The position numbers were made by a program, and so were the translations under genes. A DNA stretch of 64,000 bases. Source: Schaalia sp. lx-260. GTDB lineage: Bacteria > Actinomycetota > Actinomycetes > Actinomycetales > Actinomycetaceae. Positions 35,446 to 47,900 of the stretch are shown piece by piece. The notes below the pieces were generated by a model, which saw only the letters and a program-made list of their open reading frames with translations, was not told the origin of the DNA and made no database searches. The DNA lies in assembly GCF_021083645.1 (NCBI RefSeq), contig NZ_JAJNRQ010000001.1, positions 1-64,000 on the forward strand. The letters run 5' to 3'. Within the stretch, counting starts at the first letter, position 1; every line of letters starts with the position of its first letter.

Positions 35446-38400
35446 ATGTCCGTTCGGCATATCTACGCGCGTCGCATAGCCTGTGCTTTAACAGCGGCAA
35501 CACTTGGCCTCACACTCATCACCGCTATACCAACGCTTGCTGATACACCGACTAATCCATACGCTTCCGCAACACTTTCCTCAGATTACGATGGCACCGG
35601 TCATGACGTGAGGACCCCATCAGGCGGTTCTGCACAGACCTTTATTAACGCCAAGAACGGTTTTGAACCCGGCGATAACACGAAAGACGATGGCGTAGTT
35701 GCTTCGGGTGACTTTGTCGGACTGATCTCACATCTTCGTGTCGAACCTGGACCTGAGCGTCTGATTCAGGTGCGATACACACTTCCTGAGTGGCTGGATT
35801 TTGATGCCAGATTAAATCCCGTACTTTCCGCTGGAAATAGTACATTAATTACGCATGTCGGGGAGCCGACCTGGGATGAGGCCTCGCGGGTTGTAACCGT
35901 CACTTACAAGACGAAACGCGGTGTTCCGGTAGCTCTATCTGTTCCGTTTGTACTTACCGCCAAAGACACGGCTGGCGAAGTCAAAGACAATCAGGTTGTC
36001 AAAGTTGAAGTTGCTGCTGGCGATCAACGCGCTTACTCGTCGTTTTCCTCAAAGGGATACACGGTTGTCTCTGTTCCGCGCGCTGACATCATGGTGCGCC
36101 CAGATAACTACGTGAAGTCAGAGGACGGCGCTCCTTCGTATCCGCGGGCACTTTATTCTCGCAACCAAAAATTCATTGATGTGGAGGTGTACCCTCGCCC
36201 AGTTTCAGACAATAAATGGTCCTCCAAAGGTTCTTCCACCCTTACTCCTTGGTCAGGTTATTTAGACGTATCAGGCTTGCCAGAAGGAACAACAGCGCAA
36301 ATCGGTGGCGAAGATGTTCCAATCACGAACGGTAAAATCCGGTTACCTCAGACACGCGGCAGCCTCACTGTGCGTTTCTTCAGTAATAACAATTGGGGTA
36401 TTCCTCTTGAGAAGATGGGCAGCTACGAATACCCACTTCACGTCGAGTTAGATAAGGGTGCATTCTCTACACCGGACTACCTCAATAACGGTGACGATTG
36501 GCAGCCTGGGCAAGGCGAAAAAGATTACGTAACTACCGATGGTGCGCGAAAGACCACGGCAGTTCGAGGTTTCTACTCAAAAAATAACGACTACACCGAG
36601 TTGCGTTTCTACCATGAGATTGTCACGCAGCAGAAATTCGTGAAAGAGGTACTTCGTCCTTCCGCTAGGGGTGCAACCTACTGGGAAGCCGGTATGAAAG
36701 ACTTTGACTACGGTCCTGAGGTACGGGCAAGATATAGTGGAGATGAATATGTTGCAGAGGGTACTCAGCTCAAGGTCTACCTATCCGTCGATACCGATAG
36801 GGTGAGTGCGCAAGATGGCTCCACGACCGCTCATTTTACTTTCACTGACCAGTGGAACCCTCGTGAACAAATAGCAGCCGGCCCAATTCAAGTCCTCATG
36901 CCTAATGGCGAAAATTATGAGGGTGAACGCACCGTCGAATGGTACGTGGGTGAACGTCCTGGAGGCGGAAAATTCCAAGACCACTCAATCATTACCTCAA
37001 ACGATGCTGGGTGGGTGACTTCCGATACTCCACCTGCGGGAGCAAGTGCACTGCGCGTGAAAGTTCCCCATTTGCCTATTGGTGAAGGTAATGGCGGAAA
37101 ATACAAAGTGTATTTCCCTGCTCGGGTGACTGATGACTTCGCTCAGTTGAAGCCACTACCAGCATCGTTCACAGATCGACTCATTGGTGCAGTGAACAAT
37201 GTTGCTGAGGGCTCGCCATATGACTGGAGTATCTTCCCGATAGAAAAGACCATCCCCACGGGTAGTCTGACTATGAAAGTGGATGCTGAGACGCTCAACT
37301 TGGACAATCCCACCTTGACTTACACCGTCAAACCCGTTGTACGTAGCTTAATTAGCACCACAGAGCCAGTGGCAACCCGTCTAGATGTCACTTTAGATCC
37401 GTGTGTAACAGGGATATCGAAAGTAGGCGAAGGGTGGAGCCTACTGGACGGTTCTCTTGAAACCGGCGATTGTATAAAGAAAAAGCCTGGCAAAGCCACT
37501 TTCCTTGTCGGCAAAGACGGGTCATGGGTGCCCACAAACTATGTGCGCGGAGAACGCGGAGGATCTGAAGTCACACCGCTGACCTTTGAGGCTCGGGTAT
37601 CCTCTGTGGCTTTAGGTGACGTGACTACGTGGGCTACTTGGGTGTTGACCGACTATGAGCAGGAGGGGCGCGCCTACTTAGCGTCAGCAACTACCACCGC
37701 CTTACCTGTGGACGTGACCTCCAGTAACATAACTACCGCTGACCCTAAGGTGGAAAAAGGTCAGCCAATGCGTTTTACCGCAGTTGTAAGCGCTGCGACG
37801 CAGGGGCAAGGTTTGGGCGGTGAAGCCATTATTGAACTGCCCTCTGCTCGGGTAAAGAACTCGCTGCCAGCTAACTATGATGGTGCTGACAAGTCTGCTT
37901 ATCACGGTGGCTACACGCTGACTGATGTCGTGGTTGACCAGAGTAGTTCGGTACCTGGTACCACGATTCAATTTGAGATCGCGGGTGCCGAAGGAACGTG
38001 GGTGGACTCTATTCCTGAGGGTAAAGCCGATCAGGTCAGGCGAATCAAGGTTATTCAGCCTGTCGGTGGACAGCAAGGTATCTCTACCATTAGGTACACC
38101 CTGCGTCCTACCGATAATGCGGTGGGTGATACGTATGTGACGTGGCTTTCTGGCACAACTGTTCCTGGTACAGATAACTCCAGCCCAGACCCGTGGCCGA
38201 CTTTCAATGAGGTCGTGGCATCTCAGGTCACAGGTTACGTGTACTGGGATGAGGGCGGGAACGGTCGAGATCGGCAGGAAAATTCCAAGGGGATTGAGGG
38301 AGTGACCCTTGGTTTATTCAGAGGTGATGAGAAACTCGCTGAAGCAACGACAAATGCCGAGGGTTACTACGCTTTCGCACGTGACTTCACGCATGGTGAC

Positions 38401-41400
38401 TACAAGGTGAAGATTCTTGAGGGTGTGCCAGAGACGGTGCGATCGCAGTTCAATGCGGATACGGATCCATCTGTCACACAAACCTACTCGTACAGGTATA
38501 AACGTTTTGGAGCCTCTCAGAAAGTTTCTGACACTGTTAATCTTGGCATTGACGAAGTTTTTGAAAATGTGAACTTTGGTTTTTATGTGCCTGAACCGCA
38601 TGTCGATATCCAGAAAAAACCGGCCACGGCCAACTGTAAAGATAACGAATGTACAGTGGACTGGGGTATTACCATCAAGAACGACGGTAATACTCGCCAG
38701 ACCGGTGTTCAGTTCACCGATGTTCTAGCTGGTAACGCTACCGGAGTGTCCGTCAGCTACGGGAAACCTGCAGAAGACAGGGTGATGAGTAGCTTCGATG
38801 CTGGTGTGGCTGTCGATCAAGGTGGTGGACTGTGGACTTGGGGCCAACATTGGTGTGGGATACGTGGTTTGCCAGCAGATGATCCACGAATAAAGGATGT
38901 CAGGCCAAGTCTGGTAGCTACGCCCGGTGTCCTCTTTAGCCAAGCATCTGGTAGTACTGAACATCGTTTGGCACTGGACCGTGAAGGACATATCTGGTCT
39001 TGGGGGTATAACGCCCAGGGGCAATTAGGCCTCGAAACAACTGACACTCCGATAAAACCGAATATTCCTACATATTGTGATCCGGCAACGGTCATTCATG
39101 CGCCGGTGCCAACAAAGATTCAGACCGACACAGTCTTTACCCAGATTGCAGCGGGTAAAAATCACAGTTTGGCCCTAGATGCTGAGGGCAATGTCTGGGC
39201 TTGGGGTATGAACAATGGTGGGCAGCTTGGTATTGGTAGTACGGATAGTGACCCGCATCCAACTCCGCAGAAGCTGAATATTCCAGTGCCAATTGTGAAG
39301 ATTTTTGCCACTAACTACAGTGCGTCTGATTCTACTTCGTTCGCCATTGATGTGAATGGGCAGATCTGGCTATGGGGTCAAAATGCCACATATGTTGATG
39401 GTTCAGCAACTAGGCGTCAGCGTAGCGAACACATAACAACGCCGAGGAAGATAGATACTGGAGACACAAAATTTATTGATATTGCAAGTAATGGCTACAC
39501 AGCTATGGCTATTGATTCTGACAATAACTTGTGGGGATGGGGAGCTAACTACTCTTACCAGTGGGGTGTCGCCGACCCGAAACATAGTTACACACCTGTG
39601 CGTATTCACAAGTCAATGAAGTTTAAGCGGATTGTGCACGGTGGTTATTACGGTGGAACCTACGCCATTGACACTGAAGGAAAGCTGTGGGGATGGGGCC
39701 AGCAACAAAGTAGACTACTGATGTCTGAGGGAACCGAAAATCAAAAGCCAAAAATCCTCATGCCAGATAAAAAGTTTTCCAATATCTTTATATCGACTGA
39801 TGGCTATATGCAAGATACTGATGGGGTTATCTACAGTGTTGGCTGGCGTTATAGTTACAATTTAGGGTATCGCGTTAACAATGGCGAAAACGCAATTATG
39901 CCTCGTGCCATTGAGTTCTATGTCCCTGCGGCGAAAGAACAAGTGATTGCTCCGACAGGTACTCGTAAGGACGGAAACGTCTTCACTCGGTCGTATTCCT
40001 TACCTGATATGTCGCCAGGTACAGAAACACAACTGCTGGTTTCCGCTAAAGTTCCCTACGCTAAGGTCAAGCAAGTGCTGGCAAACCAAGCAATTGTTTC
40101 TACGAAAGAGAACCCGCGTACCGGCGTGACCCCGCCAGAACTACGTTCACCTGATGTCGCTCAGACGGGTAAACTACGCACCAACGCGACCTGTTCATCA
40201 GATGTCACGTGGGACAGATGGAATATGCCGGGTGACCAGTGTGATCAGGTTGAGACACTTGTTCCTGCGAATGACAGGGCACAGGAGCCTGTCGTAGTGT
40301 CCGGCCGCGTATGGGTAGATGAAGACCGTCAAGGGAATAAGCGACAAGACAGTGACCGTAATGTGTCCGGTATCGATGTGTACCTGCTGGACTGGAAAGG
40401 CGACACTGCCGCCACGACGGTGACCGCCGCTGACGGTACTTTCCGTTTTGAGGGTATGGCACCTGGAAGCTACTCCATCCAGTATGCAATCTCTGACCAA
40501 ACTACCGTTCCTGACCCCGACAAACCGGGTGCTACCCTCAAAGCACTTGACTATGGTGCAGCATTCGTTCCTCGGGCGGCGAGTTCCTTTACTACTGATA
40601 CCGTTGCCCCACGTACTAGCGGATCTTTGAGTCGGACTAACACCCAATACGCCAGAAGTGGTACTGAAATAGCGAATTTCAACACTGCGATTGAAATGTG
40701 GGTGCCTAATATATCGGTTACTAAGACCACTACTGTTGAAGATACGGACAATCCTGGGCGAACAAAAGAAGTGAACAAGGTTGAGGTGAAGCCAACAGTT
40801 CCTACGGTCATTAATTTCACCGTTAAAAATGGTGGCGCAGAGGACTTAGTGGACCCTCAACTGAAAGACACGACAACGCAAGGCAATGTGAATGTCGGTG
40901 ACATCGCGTGTGAATGGGAGAAAATCACAATTGAAGGCACAGAGCATAATGTGCTTCCTGCAGGAAAATCAGTGACATGTGCGGCGACACTTCCTGCACT
41001 TGGGCGATCAGCAGTCCATGAGGATGAAGTTCGCGTGTGGGCTGTCGGCTCAAAGTCTGGCAAACTCGTGGAAGATAAAGACACGTTCACTGCAACCACG
41101 CCTGATGCTTTTGAGATTCACCTTGAAAAGAAAGACGGCTATACCGATAAGGAACTTGAGGGAGCAACATTTAACCTCAAAGGCCCCGGTTTACCTGAGC
41201 AAGGTAAAGAACTTAAAGGCGGTCCGAAGTGGACTTTTGACCTTGCTCCCGGTGACTATGAGCTGCGTGAACTGGTAGCACCGGCGGGGTTTGCTCGCCT
41301 GCCAACGCCGTGGAAGTTCACTGTCACTAAGAGCGGTATCGTCACTCGTAGCGCTCCGCTTGGTGAGGACGGTGTCGTGGTCAGTGGTGCTACGGTCACA

Positions 41401-41529
41401 GTGAAGAACTGGGAGGAAGGCAAACTTCCAGCGGCGGGCCGTGGACAGATGTTCGTCACTATCGGTGGGGGCGTGTTGCTCATGATTGTGGGTGCTGCGC
41501 TCGTGTTGCGACGCAAAACCCTGCGCTGA
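35446..41529 (+). CDS. Giant surface protein 1: SdrD-B, RCC1 propeller, SpaA/Cna-B, LPAAG sorting signal
   Basis: The 2,027-residue wall-anchored protein begins with a signal peptide (cleavage likely after TLA, near residue 33). The ATG at 35446 has AAGGTGGGG ahead; a GTG at 35434 is an alternative. After a long N-terminal adhesin-like region come an SdrD-B-like module (about residues 930-1010, GYVYWDEGGNGRDRQ) and a DUF11-like strand region (about 1053-1110). An RCC1-type propeller spans about 1115-1490, with repeated LALDREGHIWSWGYNAQGQLG units. A second SdrD-B-like module (about 1618-1690) and a SpaA/Cna-B domain (about 1888-1985) follow. The end is LPAAG at 1994-1998, a hydrophobic helix and RRKTLR. 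Adhesion to host or partner surfaces is inferred. Confidence 0.88.
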   Translation: MSVRHIYARRIACALTAATLGLTLITAIPTLADTPTNPYASATLSSDYDGTGHDVRTPSGGSAQTFINAKNGFEPGDNTKDDGVVASGDFVGLISHLRVEPGPERLIQVRYTLPEWLDFDARLNPVLSAGNSTLITHVGEPTWDEASRVVTVTYKTKRGVPVALSVPFVLTAKDTAGEVKDNQVVKVEVAAGDQRAYSSFSSKGYTVVSVPRADIMVRPDNYVKSEDGAPSYPRALYSRNQKFIDVEVYPRPVSDNKWSSKGSSTLTPWSGYLDVSGLPEGTTAQIGGEDVPITNGKIRLPQTRGSLTVRFFSNNNWGIPLEKMGSYEYPLHVELDKGAFSTPDYLNNGDDWQPGQGEKDYVTTDGARKTTAVRGFYSKNNDYTELRFYHEIVTQQKFVKEVLRPSARGATYWEAGMKDFDYGPEVRARYSGDEYVAEGTQLKVYLSVDTDRVSAQDGSTTAHFTFTDQWNPREQIAAGPIQVLMPNGENYEGERTVEWYVGERPGGGKFQDHSIITSNDAGWVTSDTPPAGASALRVKVPHLPIGEGNGGKYKVYFPARVTDDFAQLKPLPASFTDRLIGAVNNVAEGSPYDWSIFPIEKTIPTGSLTMKVDAETLNLDNPTLTYTVKPVVRSLISTTEPVATRLDVTLDPCVTGISKVGEGWSLLDGSLETGDCIKKKPGKATFLVGKDGSWVPTNYVRGERGGSEVTPLTFEARVSSVALGDVTTWATWVLTDYEQEGRAYLASATTTALPVDVTSSNITTADPKVEKGQPMRFTAVVSAATQGQGLGGEAIIELPSARVKNSLPANYDGADKSAYHGGYTLTDVVVDQSSSVPGTTIQFEIAGAEGTWVDSIPEGKADQVRRIKVIQPVGGQQGISTIRYTLRPTDNAVGDTYVTWLSGTTVPGTDNSSPDPWPTFNEVVASQVTGYVYWDEGGNGRDRQENSKGIEGVTLGLFRGDEKLAEATTNAEGYYAFARDFTHGDYKVKILEGVPETVRSQFNADTDPSVTQTYSYRYKRFGASQKVSDTVNLGIDEVFENVNFGFYVPEPHVDIQKKPATANCKDNECTVDWGITIKNDGNTRQTGVQFTDVLAGNATGVSVSYGKPAEDRVMSSFDAGVAVDQGGGLWTWGQHWCGIRGLPADDPRIKDVRPSLVATPGVLFSQASGSTEHRLALDREGHIWSWGYNAQGQLGLETTDTPIKPNIPTYCDPATVIHAPVPTKIQTDTVFTQIAAGKNHSLALDAEGNVWAWGMNNGGQLGIGSTDSDPHPTPQKLNIPVPIVKIFATNYSASDSTSFAIDVNGQIWLWGQNATYVDGSATRRQRSEHITTPRKIDTGDTKFIDIASNGYTAMAIDSDNNLWGWGANYSYQWGVADPKHSYTPVRIHKSMKFKRIVHGGYYGGTYAIDTEGKLWGWGQQQSRLLMSEGTENQKPKILMPDKKFSNIFISTDGYMQDTDGVIYSVGWRYSYNLGYRVNNGENAIMPRAIEFYVPAAKEQVIAPTGTRKDGNVFTRSYSLPDMSPGTETQLLVSAKVPYAKVKQVLANQAIVSTKENPRTGVTPPELRSPDVAQTGKLRTNATCSSDVTWDRWNMPGDQCDQVETLVPANDRAQEPVVVSGRVWVDEDRQGNKRQDSDRNVSGIDVYLLDWKGDTAATTVTAADGTFRFEGMAPGSYSIQYAISDQTTVPDPDKPGATLKALDYGAAFVPRAASSFTTDTVAPRTSGSLSRTNTQYARSGTEIANFNTAIEMWVPNISVTKTTTVEDTDNPGRTKEVNKVEVKPTVPTVINFTVKNGGAEDLVDPQLKDTTTQGNVNVGDIACEWEKITIEGTEHNVLPAGKSVTCAATLPALGRSAVHEDEVRVWAVGSKSGKLVEDKDTFTATTPDAFEIHLEKKDGYTDKELEGATFNLKGPGLPEQGKELKGGPKWTFDLAPGDYELRELVAPAGFARLPTPWKFTVTKSGIVTRSAPLGEDGVVVSGATVTVKNWEEGKLPAAGRGQMFVTIGGGVLLMIVGAALVLRRKTLR

Positions 41530-41550
41530 GGAAGTACCGAGAAAGCACGT

Positions 41551-41590
41551 GTGACTCATAGTCGGTTGGCTATGAGTCACATACTTTTCA
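41551..41590 (+). terminator. Terminator between the two giant surface genes
   Basis: A perfect 11-bp stem (41551-41561 with 41570-41580) with an 8-base loop is followed by ATACTTTTC. Confidence 0.8.
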
Positions 41591-41961
41591 AGCCCATCTA
41601 TGAGTGGGGCGAAAGCGGGCTTGCTGTGCTTAGTGCGGATACCACGGGTTACTGTGATTAGTGTCAAGGTGGCTGTGGTGCGGGCGCTTAAAGTGGCGAA
41701 AATTAGCTATTCGACCTGCATGCGAGGTATTACTCACCTGAGAAAATCGTGCGCGCTGAGTTTATTCCCTGTAGCGTGGAGTATTGGATGGAAATGGATC
41801 TGCTTATGTTCATATTTTGAATATATGCGGATTGTTTCCTTAAATTCACCTACTATGGTTTCTCATTGTCGGCAAGTTTTTGCATCTGTCGTAAGGGCCG
41901 TGTACTTTCTTGCACTTCGACGATGAGCAAGTGAATCGACGATCAAGATGAGGGATTTTCG
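41591..41961. promoter_or_regulatory. Region before the second giant surface gene
   Basis: No gene is supported. From about 41808 the sequence aligns with the leader of the first surface gene but without the octanucleotide array. A TACTAT at about 41851 could be the -10 matching TATTAT of the first gene. GATGAGGG is the ribosome binding site. Confidence 0.45.
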
Positions 41962-44900
41962 ATGGGCTCTCGACGTTTCTTTGCGCGGCGCTTAGTTTGC
42001 TCACTCGCAGTGGCAACGCTTAGCCTCACGCTTGTCACTGATGCGTCAACTGCTACCACAGTGCCTAACCCATACGCCTCCGCCACACTTACCTCTGACT
42101 ACGATGGCACCGGTCATGACGTGAGGACCCCATCAGGCGGTTCTGCACAGACTTTTATTAACGCCGCAAACGGTTTTGAACCCGGCGATAACACGAAAGA
42201 CGACGGTGTAGTTGCTTCAGGTGACTTCGTTGGACTGACCTCATATATTCGTGTCGAACCAGGGCCTGAGCGTCTGATTCAGGTGCGATACACAATCCCT
42301 GAATGGCTTGATTTTGATGCTAAAGCAAACCCCACACTTGCCGGTGGAGGTAACACCTTTATTACGCAGGTAGGCGCGCCAAAATGGGATCCTACCTCAC
42401 GGGTTGTCACAGTCACCTACAGGACGAAACGCGGTGTCCCGGTAGCTTTATCCGCTCCACTTGTACTTACCGCTAAAGACACGGCCGGTGAAGCCAAAAG
42501 CGATCAGGTCGTCAAAGTTGAAGTTGCGAACGACGATAATCCCGCCTACTCATCATTTTCCTCAAAAGGATACACAGTCGTATCTGCTCCGCGCGCTGAC
42601 ATCATGGTGCGCCCCTCTAACTATGACAAGTCAGAGGATGGTGCTCCTTACTTTTTGCGGGCACCATATACTCGCGATGAAAGATTCGTTGAGGTAGAGG
42701 TATATCCGCGCCCAGTCGTGGATACGCAATGGTCCCCCAAGGGCGCTTCTACTCTTACTTCCTGGTCCGGTTATTTAGACGTATCAAGCTTGCCAGAAGG
42801 AACGACAGCGCAAATCGGCGGCGCAGATGTTCCAATCGTGAACGGTAAAATCCGGTTACCTAAAACAAGTGGAAGCCTCACTGTGCGTTTCTTCAATAAT
42901 GACGGTTGGGGTATTCCCGTCGATCAGATGGGTAGCTACGAATACCCACTTCATGTTGAACTGGATAAAGACGCATTTTCCACGCCTGATTACCTTAACA
43001 ACGGTGATGGTTGGCAGCCTGGCTCAGATCAAAAAGAGTATGTGAGCACCGCTGGCGCTCGAAATACCACGGCAGTTCGAGGTTTTTACTCGGAAAATAA
43101 CGACTACACCCGGTTGCGTTTCTATCACGAGCAGATCAAATTTCACCAGAAATTCGTTAAAGAGGTACTTCGCCCTTCCACTAATGGTGCAACCTATTGG
43201 GAAGCCGGCATGAAAGACTTCGATCACGGCTATGCAGCACGAGCAAAATACAGTGGCAATGAGTACGTCACAGAAGATACGCAACTCAAGGTCTACCTGT
43301 ATGCCTACACCAATAGGGTGAGCCTGCAGGACGGATCAACGACCGCTCATTTTACTTTCACTGACCAGTGGAACCCTCGTGAACAGGTAGCAACCGGTCC
43401 AATTCAAGTCCTTATGCCCAATGGTAAGGAATACGAAGGTGAACGCACCGTTGAATGGTACGTAGGTGAACGTCCTGGAGGCGGAAAATTCCAAGACGAA
43501 TCAATCACTACGTCAAATGATGCCGGTTGGGTTACTTCCGATACTCCACCTGCGGGAGCAAGTGCACTGCGCGTAAAAGTTCCCAATTTGCCTATCGGTG
43601 AAGATGCTGGTGGTGACTACAAGGTTTATTTTCCTGCTCGGATTACCGATGACTTTGCCAAACTGAAACCCTTGCCCGTCTCCTTCACAGATCGACTCAT
43701 TGGTGCAGTAAACGGAGTTGTCGACGATCCGCCGTACGACTGGGACGTTTTCCCACTGGAAAAGGCGATACCCACGGGTAGGTTGAATATGACAGTGGAT
43801 GACAAGACACTGAACTTCGATGATCCCACATTGACCTACACCATCACACCTACTGTGCGTAGCTTGATTAGCTCCACACAGTCAGTGTCAACACGCCTCG
43901 ACGTCACTTTGGATCCGTGCGTGACGGATGTAACTAACGTAGGTGAAGGGTGGAGCCTACTGGAAGGCTCTCTTGAAATTGGTGATTGTGCCACCAAAAA
44001 GCCCGGTAAAGCCACTTTCCTCGTAGGAAAGGACGGGTCATGGGTGCCCACAAACTATAGTCGTGGAGAATCTGAAGTCACGCCTCTGACTTTTGATGCT
44101 CGGGTATCCACTTTAGCTTTAGGTGATATTAGTACGAAGGCTAACTGGGTGCTGAATGACTATGAGCAAGAGGGACGCATCTACCCAGCGTCAGCAAGCA
44201 CCGTTGCCTTACCTTTGGATGTGAAGTCCACCAGTATAACCACCGACGATCCTCGGGTGGAAAAAGGGCAGCCAATGCGTTTCACCGCAGTTGTCGCTGT
44301 CGCATCTCAAGGTCAAGGTTTGGGCGGCGAAGCCATTATTGAACTTCCTTCTGCGCGAGCAAAGGACCCTTTGCCAGCCAACTATGAAGGTGCTGATAAG
44401 TCTGCTTATCACGGAGGTTACACACTAAGTGATGTTTCGGTTGATCCCAAGAGATCGGTGCCTGGTACCACAATTCAATTTGAGATTGCGGGTGCTGAAG
44501 GAACCTGGGTGGACTCCATTCCTGAAGGTAAAGCAGACCAAGTAACACGAATCAAAATCATTCAGCCTACCGGCGGACAGCAAGGTATTTCGACTATTAA
44601 GTACACTCTCCGTTCTTCCGATCATGAACTGGGTGACACTTACGTGACATGGATTTCTGGTGCAACCGTTCCTGGCACAGATCATCCCAGCCCAGACCCG
44701 TGGCCGGCTTTCAATGAGGTTGTGGCATCTCAAGTCACGGGCTACGTGTACTGGGATGAAGGCGGTAATGGTCGTGACCGCCAGAAAAACTCTAAAGGGA
44801 TTGAGGGAGTGACCCTCGGTTTGTTCAGAGGCGATGAGAAGCTTGCTGAAACAACGACGAATGCTGAGGGTTACTATGCTTTCCCGCGTGACTTCATCCA

Positions 44901-47900
44901 CGGCGACTACAAGGTAAAAATCCTTGAGGGTGTGCCGGAAACGGTGAGATCACAATTCAATGCAAGTACAGATCCATCTGTCACACAAACCTACTCGTAC
45001 AAGTACAGGCGCTTTGGGGCCTCTCAGAAGGTTTCCGATACGGTTAATCTTGGCATTGACGAGGTGTTTGAAAATGTGAACTTTGGTTTTTATGCGCGTG
45101 AACCGCACGTCGATATCCAGAAAAAACCAGCCGAAGCTAACTGTCGTGACACTGAATGTACAGTGGAGTGGGCCGTTACCATTAAGAATGACGGTAATAC
45201 CCGCCAAAGTGCAGTCCAGTTCAACGATGTCTTGGCCGGTAATGCTACCGATGTGACCGTTAGCTACGGAACACCCGAACAAAACAGGTCAATGAGCACT
45301 TTCGCTGAGGGCGTCTCTGTCGATCAAGGCGGCGAGTTGTGGACTTGGGGTCCCGAAGCATGTGGGATACGTGGTTTGCCAGCAGATGATCCACGAATAA
45401 AGGATGTCAGGCCAAGTTTGGTAGCTACCCCCGGTGTCCTTTTTAACCAAGTAGCCAGTGGGCACAAACATCGTTTAGCGCTGGATCGTGAAGGACATAT
45501 CTGGGTCTGGGGATATAACGCTTTAGGGCAATTAGGACTTGCAGCAACTGATACCCCAAACCTTCCAAAGCAGCCTGAAATCTGTGACTATCGATCGACC
45601 ATCAATACGCGGATACCAACAAAGATTCAGCCTGATACTGTTTTTACTCACATTGCAGCTGGTCCTATGCACAGTCTAGCAGTGGATGCTGAAGGTAATG
45701 TCTGGACCTGGGGTGAGAACCGGTACGGTGAGCTTGGTATCGGCACCCAAGATCGTGACGCGCATCCAATTCCGCAAAAGCTAGATATACCAGTGCCAAT
45801 TGCACGAGTCTTCGCGTCTGGCACTCCGGGGCTTGCTGCTGTTTCATTTGCCCTCGACGTAAATGGGCAGATTTGGGCCTGGGGCTCAAACGAATATCGT
45901 AATCTTGGTTTAGGCAATACAGTTTCCGGTCGAGTCGTATCGACACCAACAAAAATTACAAGTACAGGAGAGATAAAATTCGTTGATCTCGCACCTTATT
46001 ACAGCTCAGTGATGGCTATTGATTCTAACAATAACCTGTGGGGCTGGGGGAATAACGGTGGTCGTTGGGGTACTGCCTATTATCCGTACTCTAGTAATGT
46101 GCCTAGGCGCGTTCAAGAATCAATGAAATTCACACGAGTTGTGACAGGGGGTTCGTGGGCTGCAACATACGCTCTCGATACCGAAGGAAACCTGTGGGGC
46201 TGGGGTGAAAAACGAAGTGGATTGCTGACGGTGGATGGAGATGGCCATCAACCGCCAAAAATCCTTGTGCCAGATAAGAAGTTTTCCAACATCTTTATGT
46301 CGAGTACTGGCTACATGCAAGATACTGATGGGACTATCTACAGCGTTGGCTACGCGAGTAGTGGATTATTAGGATATCCCGGTGGAGCTATTCAGATTTC
46401 TCCCCGTGAAATTAACTTCCGTGTCCCTGCGGCGAAAGAACAAGTGATTGCTCCGACAGGTACTCGTAAGGACGGAAACATCCTTACCAGGTCCTACTCT
46501 TTACCCGACATGTTGCCAGGTACAGAAACACAACTGCTGGTTTCCGCTAAAGTCCCTTACACCAATGTCAAACAAGTGTTAGCAAACCAAGCAATTGTTT
46601 CCAGCAAAGAGAACCCGCGTACTGGCGTGACCCCACCAGAGTTACGTTCACCCGATGTTGCCCAGACGGATAAGCTACGCACCAACACAACCTGTTCGTC
46701 GGATGTCACGTGGAATAAATGGGAGATGCCAGGTGACCAGTGCGATCAAGTTGAGACGCTTATTCCAGCAAATATCAGGGCAATAGAGCCTGCCGCGGTA
46801 TCCGGCCGCGTATGGGTGGATGAAGACCGTGAAGGGATTGAACGACAAAACAGCGATCGTCACGTTTCCGGTGTTGATGTCTACCTGTTAGATGGGACGG
46901 GTAATACTGTTGCCACGACGGTGACCGCCACCGATGGTACTTTCCGTTTTGACGGTGTAGCACCTGGGACCTACTCCATCCAGTACGCGATCTCTGACCA
47001 AACTACCGTTCCTGACCCCGACAAACCGGGTGCTACCCTCAAAGTGCTCGACTATGGCGCAGCCTTCATTTCTCGGGCAGGAGAATCCTTTAGCGTCGAT
47101 GTTGTTGCCCCACGTGCTGACGGGTCAATTACTCACACTCGCGTCCAAAATGCGCCAAGCGGCGGCGAAGCCCCGAACTTTAACACTGCGATTGAAATGT
47201 GGGTGCCCAACATATCGGTCACTAAGACAACAACTGTAAACGATGAGGACAACCCTGGTCATACAAAAGAAGTCAATAAAATCCAAGTGGGGCCGACAGA
47301 ATCCACGGTCATCAATTTCACCATTAAAAATAATGGCGCAGAGGACTTAGTGGACCCTCAACTGGAAGATACAACAACGCAAGGTAACGTGAACGTTGGC
47401 GAAATCGCGTGTGAATGGGAGAAAATCACAATTGAAGGCACAGAGCATAATGTGCTTCCTGTTGGAAAGTCTCTTACGTGTACGGCGACACTTCCTGCAC
47501 TTGGCCGCTCAGCGGTCCATGAGGATGAAGTTCGTGTCTGGGCTGTGGGCCTGAAGTCCGGCAAACTCGTGGAAGACAAAGACACATTCACTGAAACTAC
47601 GCCTGATGCTTTTGAGATTCACCTTGAAAAGAAAGACGGCTATACCGATAAGGAACTTGAGGGAGCAACATTTAACCTCAAAGGCCCCGGTTTGCCTGAG
47701 CAAGGTAAAGAACTTAAAGGCGGTCCGAAGTGGACTTTTGACCTCGCTCCCGGTGACTATGAGCTGCGTGAACTGGTTGCGCCGGCTGGGTTTGCTCGCC
47801 TGCCCGCACCCTGGAAATTCACCGTCACCAAGGAAGGCATTGTTACTCGTAGTGCTCCGCTTGGTGAAGATGGTGTCGTTGTGAACGGTGCTGTAGTCAC

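Noticed and set aside
41600-41926. Plus-strand frame of 108 codons between the two giant surface genes
   Set aside because: It runs across the leader region that is homologous to non-coding sequence before the first gene, and has no ribosome binding site.
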